Below, piece by piece: positions 30,588-35,573 of a stretch of DNA of 35,573 nucleotides. This DNA comes from Blattamonas nauphoetae (Eukaryota > Preaxostyla > Oxymonadida): NCBI GenBank assembly GCA_033064195.1, contig JARBJD010000537.1:1-35573 (forward strand). Direction: 5' to 3'. A model generated the notes under the pieces. It saw nothing but the letters and a program-made list of their open reading frames with translations. It was not told where the DNA came from and did no database searches. Position 1 is the stretch's first letter, and each line of letters begins with the position of its first letter. The position numbers were made by a program, and so were the translations under genes.

Positions 30588-32450
30588 CTACATGATTCCC
30601 AAATCTTTGTGTAATGCTTTCAGTGTGTGATTAGGATAGTATTCGACTCTTGGTTCATCATTACTAAATCGAAACACCCACCACGTTGTGGCAGTAGTAG
30701 CTAATATTGGTGCTGGAGGATGAGTAAATGTTATCATATCACCACCACTTTGACTAGGATCGTAAACATTGTAGTATGTGTCAAGATTCCCTTGATATAT
30801 TGGTTGAGATCTCAATGTGACAGCAGTATTCACACCTCTGGAACTGATCGAATCATTACAGTTCGTTGGACATCCACTTCTCTGTGTTGAGAAGCACAAA
30901 AGGAAGTCAGTGTTGTCATGAATCGGTCGCACTCTTGTCATTGTTTCACGAGGATATGTTCCGTCACCAGTGAGTTTCTCTTCAACGAGAGAATCTGTAA
31001 GTGATCGCTCCAAATCATCTGGAACAGTGAGGTATGAATCAAGGTTGAGAGTCGACAATGCAAATTGATAGAAGCGAGCTCCAATAGTCGTAGTCGGTTG
31101 TTCTGGATAATACCTGTTTTGTAAAGTCACTTGGATATTCTTCTGCATTGGATTGTGGAAACAAGTGACTTCATTATCGTAGTGACGGAAGAGAAGCATA
31201 ATATCCTTGGCATTCACCACTACCATTTGCTGAGTACAATCAATTCCTGTTGCTGTTGGTGTCTTCTGAAATGGATAGAATGAGATCTTTTCTGCTGGAA
31301 TTGTTCCAGGACGATTTGTGTACATCTGCTTCAGATTCTCTTTCGCAATGTCTTTAATATTGTATCCAGAACTCATGCAATACACATCATCAATTTGATC
31401 ATCAAGAACGTTCAATGATATATATTGATCCACGTATGCAGGTTCATTTGTCAGAGCATTGGATGCATTGAGATAAGTGTCTTTGGTAACTGTTGGTTGG
31501 AGAAATGATTGACCAATTTGAACGAAATTCTTGGTACATGAGGTTACAAGATTATTCAGAAAAAAGTGACGATGTTGAATACAAGATTGAATTGCTGTTT
31601 TTATATATGGTGCTGTTGCTGTTCCAGTAACGAATGATGATAGTGTATTTTTCAATGTCAGTTCAGGATTCACAGGGCAGCAGACAAAAGCATCCTCATT
31701 GATGTACACACTTAATTTCAAATCACCGAATAGACATCTTGGATAGTCAGTCATCCCAGAGAATATCAGAAGATCTTCAAGATTAATCGACACACGAATT
31801 GGCACATCAATAGTGTCACATAAATTACCAGTTTCTTTTGTTCCTGTGAAGTCTGATAATGGAATATAAACACCAGCAACAGATTCATCATGATTCCAAG
31901 CATTTTGCCACGGAGTGTGACAATGTTTTCGATTCTCTAATTGACTCTTCGGTTTGATCATATTATATATGTGCGATTCCATGGATACATCATTGGTTGT
32001 TGTACTTATGATTCTCTGATTGTTATGAAGTACAGTTAGGTCACGAAAGATAGATGCTGAATGTTTGAGACCAACGAAGATGAATATCCTCTCGTTCATG
32101 TAAGATCCAATTTTCCCTGTCGTGTTTAGCCAATTGTTCATTTTCAAAGTCGCTGTCATTGTGAACGTTATGAATGAATCATCAATTTGACAAATCTCCT
32201 GATTCCCAGTCAATTGAATAATTATTTCCTGTCCTTTGTAGAAGCGTGAATTCTCTGATGGTTTCAATTCTTGAATCGAAGTACTATGTGCTCCATCATT
32301 CATGAGGTAATTAATGTGATGTTCGGACATCAGTTGCTGTTGTATTTGACCCATGTCATCTCTTGTGTATTCTATCCTTCCAGTGGTATTTCCAGTCAAT
32401 GATGATGCTCCTGTTCTTTTGTTTGTCAGATGTGTTATATGCGAGTTCAT
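30588..32450 (-). CDS. Capsid-like protein 2 of the virus-like element (620 aa)
   Basis: Paralog of the 562-aa protein. The start at 32450 (MNSHITHLTNKRTG) is preferred over an ATG 24 bp upstream, because the promoter-like box lies between the two. Shared features in order: FYKGQEIIIQL, RIFIFVGLKHSASIFRDL, KHCHTPWQNAWNHDESVAGV, LFGDLKLSVYINEDAFVCCP, FYQFALSTLNLDSYL, SQPIYQGNLDTYYN, PAPILATTATTWWVF and PRVEYYPNHTLKALHKDLG. Identity is low but order and spacing hold end to end, so the duplication is old. The protein is slightly longer, with extra loops in its middle. It would form or share the shell. The frame is open throughout. Confidence 0.7.
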   Translation of the reverse strand: MNSHITHLTNKRTGASSLTGNTTGRIEYTRDDMGQIQQQLMSEHHINYLMNDGAHSTSIQELKPSENSRFYKGQEIIIQLTGNQEICQIDDSFITFTMTATLKMNNWLNTTGKIGSYMNERIFIFVGLKHSASIFRDLTVLHNNQRIISTTTNDVSMESHIYNMIKPKSQLENRKHCHTPWQNAWNHDESVAGVYIPLSDFTGTKETGNLCDTIDVPIRVSINLEDLLIFSGMTDYPRCLFGDLKLSVYINEDAFVCCPVNPELTLKNTLSSFVTGTATAPYIKTAIQSCIQHRHFFLNNLVTSCTKNFVQIGQSFLQPTVTKDTYLNASNALTNEPAYVDQYISLNVLDDQIDDVYCMSSGYNIKDIAKENLKQMYTNRPGTIPAEKISFYPFQKTPTATGIDCTQQMVVVNAKDIMLLFRHYDNEVTCFHNPMQKNIQVTLQNRYYPEQPTTTIGARFYQFALSTLNLDSYLTVPDDLERSLTDSLVEEKLTGDGTYPRETMTRVRPIHDNTDFLLCFSTQRSGCPTNCNDSISSRGVNTAVTLRSQPIYQGNLDTYYNVYDPSQSGGDMITFTHPPAPILATTATTWWVFRFSNDEPRVEYYPNHTLKALHKDLGIM

Positions 32451-32470
32451 TTTAACAAAAATAAAAAATT
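32451..32470 (-). promoter_or_regulatory. AT-rich box before capsid-like gene 2
   Basis: On the minus strand it reads AATTTTTTATTTTTGTTAAA and abuts the ATG at 32450. This box decides the start choice for the gene. Confidence 0.65.
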
Positions 32471-32491
32471 CCATTTATGCTTTAACTCTAG

Positions 32492-32791
32492 TTACTTTTT
32501 CTTTTTTGGTTTCTTCGCTTTCGGCTTCAGCTTTTCTTCTAGTCTCAGTATTTCTCCTCTGAGCTTGTTCGCTACTGCAGTGTTTCCTTCATTAATTGCT
32601 TGTTCATATTGTGCCATCTTTTCGGCATGGATTTGCTGATCCGATTTCACGTCTGGAATCATTTCAATTTCTGTCTGTGCTACCTTCGAAATCAGTGGTC
32701 CAACGAAGGGAATGAGATTTAGAAATGGAGCTCCTACTCTGAGTATATTTTTACCGACTGCTGCTAATTTTGATAACCAACCTGGTGCCAT
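32492..32791 (-). CDS. Small MAPG protein A (99 aa), basic tail
   Basis: It starts MAPGWLSKLAAVGKNILRVG, an amphipathic, glycine-containing helix, followed by a hydrophobic FLNLIPFVGPLISKVA stretch, a helical coiled region (KMAQYEQAINEGNTAVANKL) and a lysine-rich end (LKPKAKKPKKKK). The N-terminus matches that of the next gene upstream. Small proteins of this build in adenovirus-like and Polinton-like capsids act as membrane-active or genome-binding minor virion proteins. That role is inferred from composition and position only. Its own promoter-like box precedes it. Confidence 0.65.
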   Translation of the reverse strand: MAPGWLSKLAAVGKNILRVGAPFLNLIPFVGPLISKVAQTEIEMIPDVKSDQQIHAEKMAQYEQAINEGNTAVANKLRGEILRLEEKLKPKAKKPKKKK

Positions 32792-32810
32792 TTTAATAAA
32801 AATAAAAATA
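32792..32810 (-). promoter_or_regulatory. AT-rich box before MAPG protein A
   Basis: On the minus strand it reads TATTTTTATTTTTATTAAA, ending directly at the ATG. This is the cleanest copy of the shared box. Confidence 0.68.
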
Positions 32811-32829
32811 TTCGAATACTAGTGAATTA

Positions 32830-33177
32830 TTATCCTTTGAATTGAATTTTGGAATTGGACGAGAGTGGCATATCGTCATTTGAGAATCGACCATTTCGTG
32901 GAGGTTCGTACTCAATCATCTGTCTTGCCTCTGCAAGGCTTCGAACCCGACTGGGGTCGAGTGGTTTTTGTTGACGATTGATCGCCTTATTTTGTTGATA
33001 AACGTCCATCATTCCTCCTAATCCATTCAGTATTCCACCCGCGGTTTGTCCGAATTTACTGTTCGTTTGTGAGAGCAATCCACCACCGACTTGAAGCAAT
33101 GTTGGAGCTAGAGGTTTGATGAATTGAAAGAATTTCTTGCCGATATTTTTGAGTTTGTTGAAACTTCCTGGTGCCAT
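32830..33177 (-). CDS. Small MAPG protein B (115 aa)
   Basis: It opens MAPGSFNKLKNIGKKFFQFI, matching MAPG protein A in the first 20 residues (MAPG-x-x-x-KL-x-x-x-GK). Next come a Pro/Leu stretch (KPLAPTLLQVGGGLL), a glycine-rich hydrophobic run (FGQTAGGILNGLGGMMDVY), and a polar C-terminal half with LDPSRVRSLAEARQMIEYEP. The amphipathic start and glycine-rich hydrophobic core suit a membrane-active virion protein. The segment LDPSRVRS is encoded by the second copy of the 22-bp repeat also found at 28364. The leader between its box and the ATG is about 40 nt, longer than for the other genes. Confidence 0.65.
   Translation of the reverse strand: MAPGSFNKLKNIGKKFFQFIKPLAPTLLQVGGGLLSQTNSKFGQTAGGILNGLGGMMDVYQQNKAINRQQKPLDPSRVRSLAEARQMIEYEPPRNGRFSNDDMPLSSNSKIQFKG
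32940..32961. repeat. 22-bp exact repeat with hairpin, copy 2
   Basis: Identical to 28364-28385, but here it lies inside the coding frame of MAPG protein B. On the minus strand it carries GGTTCGAAGCC, again a full B-box match. Confidence 0.7.
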
Positions 33178-33218
33178 TTATGCAATTTTGAGAAATTGTG
33201 TTGAAGAGACGAAGTCTA

Positions 33219-33240
33219 TTTAAGTAAAAATACAAAATAC
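33219..33240 (-). promoter_or_regulatory. AT-rich box before MAPG protein B
   Basis: On the minus strand it reads GTATTTTGTATTTTTACTTAAA. It lies about 40 bp before the ATG, so this gene may have a longer 5' leader. Confidence 0.55.
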
Positions 33241-33255
33241 AATTCATTTATTATT

Positions 33256-33828
33256 TTAGTGGGGAATCGCTTTCGTCAGAGAAATGCCATAATTGAGAAT
33301 TGTGTTGTATGCTTCATTGTAGGCAATGCTCATATCTTTTCCTCCAACAAGGATCTTGAAAATGGTTCGAAAGATTGGCAGTTTATTCAGACATAAACAC
33401 TTGTCAGATAAATCATCCAGTTCGATCACCACATCATTGATTCCAGTGAGTGTAGCAATCAGTGCACATAAATCACTTTGGTTGGTGATCAGTTTCTTCG
33501 ATGGTTCAATGAGATTATTCAGTAGTTTCTTTTCACATGCGAATGCATTCTTGTAGACGAGCAAAAACTGATCTTTGAATGCTGAAATATTGGACGTGTA
33601 CTCTCGTAGTGGAATAGAACGGCTTTGGATTGGTGCTGATGGATATGTCTCTCGTGGTGGATCGTAAGCACCTGGAACATTCTCTAGTTCAACATTAGCG
33701 CTTTGCTCACTATTCAACCTTCCAGAATTCGAACCTTTGTTATCGATGATGACATTGTTGGTGATTGATGTTGGTACTGAAGAAGAACTTGTGTGTTTCG
33801 TAAATTGACAACTTAGAATTGGTTGCAT
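33256..33828 (-). CDS. 190-aa protein of the virus-like element, unrecognised
   Basis: The ATG at 33828 is used (MQPILSCQFTKHTSSSS). The first third is polar and Ser/Asn/Pro-rich, likely disordered, with ENVPGAYDPPRETYPSAP. The rest is helical (SNISAFKDQFLLVYKNAFAC; KKLLNNLIEPSKKLI; DLCALIATLTGINDVVIELD; NEAYNTILNYGISLTKAI). No catalytic motif is seen. A PPxY-like sequence is absent, although PRETYPSAP is close to the proline motifs some viruses use for host interactions. Position between the small virion proteins and the 320-aa gene suggests a structural or assembly role. Confidence 0.6.
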   Translation of the reverse strand: MQPILSCQFTKHTSSSSVPTSITNNVIIDNKGSNSGRLNSEQSANVELENVPGAYDPPRETYPSAPIQSRSIPLREYTSNISAFKDQFLLVYKNAFACEKKLLNNLIEPSKKLITNQSDLCALIATLTGINDVVIELDDLSDKCLCLNKLPIFRTIFKILVGGKDMSIAYNEAYNTILNYGISLTKAIPH

Positions 33829-33857
33829 CACTTTCTATAAAAAAAAATATATATTAA
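33829..33857 (-). promoter_or_regulatory. AT-rich box before the 190-aa gene
   Basis: On the minus strand it reads TTAATATATATTTTTTTTTATAG before the ATG at 33828. It is a looser version of the shared box. Confidence 0.5.
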
Positions 33858-33868
33858 TGTTTTTAAAT

Positions 33869-34831
33869 TCACATTTCTGCTCGATCTATAGCTCCCATTC
33901 CAGAACTGTCCAACTGTGCAAATCGATAATACCCAGGCATTTCAGATTGGAATCCACTTATATCATCATCTGTGACTGTTTTGAATGCTTTGGCTTTCAG
34001 TTTATTAACTTCTGTTGATATGTGAGTTGAATAGCGAGTACAGTATTCCGATAAATACGTTGTATCTTGAGTGATCATTTGGAGAAACACTGGATAAATC
34101 TGATCTTTGAAGGCTTTCTTTTGTTTCATACTGGGATTGTAGTCCTGAACATGATCATGAAGCCATTGATCCCACATTAGTGATGCAATCTGTGATTGAA
34201 TTGAATTGAACACCATATTGTCTAACACATTCTTGCTGGGATCAGCTGGATTGCTTCGATTTGCACGAGTTATTCCCAATGTGTCTGTCATGTGTTCACC
34301 AACAGCTCTCTTCATTATTGCATATGGTTGTTGAGATCGTTTGGTCTTCATCTCTTCATAGCTGATGTCTCGATAATTGGTTGGCAAATCGTATGTTCCA
34401 TTTTTGAGGAAATTCCGATGTACAGCTTTGATTCTCCTTCCATTCTCTTGATTGAATGATGTGTATGGTTTCAGTCTTCGCATGTCTGGTGTTGGATTCA
34501 TTGCATAGTATGTCTCTTTAACTGGTCTACTGTTGTATGGAGTTAGCATGGCACCATTCACTGCGATCAGATCTCCAGTATCATTATCGTAGACCATCAC
34601 ATCAGGAACTTGTCCATATTGTTCTACTTTCGCAGTCCAATTTCGTCCAGTTCTCGCAATATACTCACGAGCTGATGGAAGACTACACAGAGCATCATTG
34701 CGTCTGGTTTGAATATCATCGTCAGCAAAGATTCGTTTCAATGCTGCTTGAGTCTCTGCTGCGTATCTCATTCTTGGTTTCTTCGCTTGTGCTTTTCTTT
34801 GTGGTTGAACGTACACTATCTTTTGTGACAT
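33869..34831 (-). CDS. 320-aa basic protein of the virus-like element, unrecognised
   Basis: It starts MSQKIVYVQPQRKAQAKKPR, a basic N-terminus. Next is a helical stretch (QAALKRIFADDDIQTRRNDA), then a small beta-like part (KVEQYGQVPDVMVYDNDTGD), a long middle with basic residues (ENGRRIKAVHRNFLKNGTYD), and a helical C-terminal third (IYPVFLQMITQDTTYLSEYC). No cysteine-protease triad or known domain can be seen. It is transcribed divergently from the packaging ATPase across 61 bp. A core, portal-side or assembly role is possible from position only. Confidence 0.6.
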   Translation of the reverse strand: MSQKIVYVQPQRKAQAKKPRMRYAAETQAALKRIFADDDIQTRRNDALCSLPSAREYIARTGRNWTAKVEQYGQVPDVMVYDNDTGDLIAVNGAMLTPYNSRPVKETYYAMNPTPDMRRLKPYTSFNQENGRRIKAVHRNFLKNGTYDLPTNYRDISYEEMKTKRSQQPYAIMKRAVGEHMTDTLGITRANRSNPADPSKNVLDNMVFNSIQSQIASLMWDQWLHDHVQDYNPSMKQKKAFKDQIYPVFLQMITQDTTYLSEYCTRYSTHISTEVNKLKAKAFKTVTDDDISGFQSEMPGYYRFAQLDSSGMGAIDRAEM

Positions 34832-34837
34832 TGTGTG

Positions 34838-34892
34838 TTTTCATACAAAATAAAAAAACCAAAAGTATATTTTAATTCGAGTTAAATCACAA
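34838..34892. promoter_or_regulatory. Divergent promoter region between the 320-aa gene and the ATPase
   Basis: The minus-strand side reads GGTTTTTTTATTTTGTATGA before the 320-aa gene. The plus-strand side reads AAAAGTATATTTTAATTCGA about 13 bp before the ATG at 34893. The plus-side sequence is the least like the consensus. Confidence 0.5.
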
Positions 34893-35573
34893 ATGAACAA
34901 ATCGAATAAGGCTAAACCAGAGGTTTCGCGGAGGGTGGAACCCTTGTCTCTAACAGCCTATGTGAATGCAAAATTGAGTGAAGCATCAAATAGGAATGTG
35001 TCTCATGAAGTGCAATCACAAATACATCCAGACTTGAATTTCAATCGCAATAGTGTCAATGTCCTCGTTGGAAACAGAGGAAGTGGGAAAACATTCAATG
35101 CTCTTCGAGAGGTTGCCAAGCTCCAAAATGTTCAAGTCAGAAACGAACTATTCCATCTGTTCGTCTTCGTCACTGATAAGAACATTGATCCGACATTCGA
35201 TAAATTCAAACCAATACTGAATGTTCCATGTGTGAAGGTCAAATATGATGAAGCACTTCCATTTCTGTTGGAACTCTCTGAATCGAAAGCTGCGTATGAA
35301 GAGATCATAGACAACCAGTGGCAAGACAGAATCACTGATGAATGCAGAGAAGATCTCTTTGACTCACTGTACATTGATGACTTCTCAGTGAAGAATCTCC
35401 AAACGATTATCCTTCTTGATGACTGTCGTAGAATCTTAGGTGAGAGAAGAACATCCAAAAATAGAATGACAATGATGGACTTGTTACTGGAGAATCGACA
35501 ACCGAAATTCACATTCTTTCTGACGATGCATGAGCTCTTCAGTTTGTCAGCAGACATGAAGTCAAAACATCGA
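34893..35573 (+). CDS. A32/FtsK-HerA-type genome packaging ATPase, N-terminal 227 aa
   Basis: It would drive element DNA into the capsid. The Walker A loop GNRGSGKT is at residues 60-67, after the strand NVLV. The Walker B strand IILLDD is near residues 171-176. Further on, LLLENRQPKFTFFLTMHEL corresponds to the polar sensor strand seen after Walker B in A32-like packaging ATPases. The frame starts at ATG 34893 and stays open to the window end, so the C-terminus is missing. It is the only gene of the right block on the plus strand and shares the divergent promoter region with the 320-aa gene. Confidence 0.8.
   Translation, partial: MNKSNKAKPEVSRRVEPLSLTAYVNAKLSEASNRNVSHEVQSQIHPDLNFNRNSVNVLVGNRGSGKTFNALREVAKLQNVQVRNELFHLFVFVTDKNIDPTFDKFKPILNVPCVKVKYDEALPFLLELSESKAAYEEIIDNQWQDRITDECREDLFDSLYIDDFSVKNLQTIILLDDCRRILGERRTSKNRMTMMDLLLENRQPKFTFFLTMHELFSLSADMKSKHR

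Larger units (their letters stand above)
24950..35573. mobile_element. Polinton/PLV-type capsid-bearing element, right side beyond the window
   Basis: The block shares one promoter-like box, dense spacing and no introns, in contrast to the host DNA to its left. It carries two tandem capsid-like paralogs, a packaging ATPase, small basic virion-type proteins, a fibre-like locus and a repeat protein. These are the morphogenesis parts of double-jelly-roll DNA viruses of the Polinton, Polinton-like and adintovirus type. Polymerase, integrase, protease and terminal repeats are not visible and may lie to the right. Most reading frames are open, which argues for a young insertion. The fibre locus is broken, with about two breaks. 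The left limit is an estimate from the first promoter box. Confidence 0.75.

Noticed and set aside
32451-32474. Upstream ATG for capsid-like protein 2
   Set aside because: It would translate the promoter-like box (EFFIFVK). The sister gene starts directly after its box, so 32450 is preferred.

Overview
This looks like part of a nuclear genome of a unicellular eukaryote, carrying a large virus-like element at its right end. The evidence is short GT-AG introns of about 34 to 130 nt with phase-consistent flanking exons, eukaryotic families (LCAT-like acyltransferase, USP-type deubiquitinase, pogo-type DDE transposases), and no bacterial operon structure. The mix of short introns, decayed ARM-like and signalling-type genes, pogo elements and capsid-bearing elements resembles anaerobic protists such as oxymonads. 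That placement is an inference at low confidence. Stops inside decayed genes are of all three kinds and coincide with frame changes, so the standard code fits best.

Positions 1 to about 24,900 are host DNA with many worn genes. It opens with three minisatellites that share a 32-bp period (1-75, 2381-2614, 2651-2746). A small two-exon minus-strand gene lies at 1697-1973. A long decayed acidic gene runs from 3140 to 6300. A three-exon gene (7113-9957) is split by a near-complete pogo-like transposon (7392-9436), and removing the transposon together with one TA copy restores its frame. Minus-strand fragments follow (9994-12985, partly ARM/HEAT-like), then an LCAT-like gene with recognisable exons but several lesions (13182-14920), a USP remnant (15886-17054), a second, truncated pogo-like transposase (17076-18183), two small spliced minus-strand genes (18854-19158, 20859-21187), a 227-bp direct repeat pair (19688/20290), a 25-bp inverted repeat (21858/22215), and a decayed minus-strand gene (22270-23500).

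Positions about 24,950 to the window end belong to a Polinton/PLV-type capsid-bearing element that continues past the window. Two plus-strand loci come first: a repeat protein, then a broken fibre-like locus with a peptidase S74 chaperone domain. A block of seven minus-strand genes follows: a 136-aa protein, two tandem paralogous capsid-like proteins of 562 and 620 aa, two small basic proteins that both start MAPG, a 190-aa and a 320-aa protein. Then comes a divergent plus-strand packaging ATPase, cut by the window end. Nearly every gene is preceded by an AT-rich box of the type TTTTTATTTTTGTATAA just upstream of its ATG, which suggests the element carries its own promoter set. No polymerase, integrase, protease or terminal repeat of this element is visible, so its limits and replication type cannot be fixed here.
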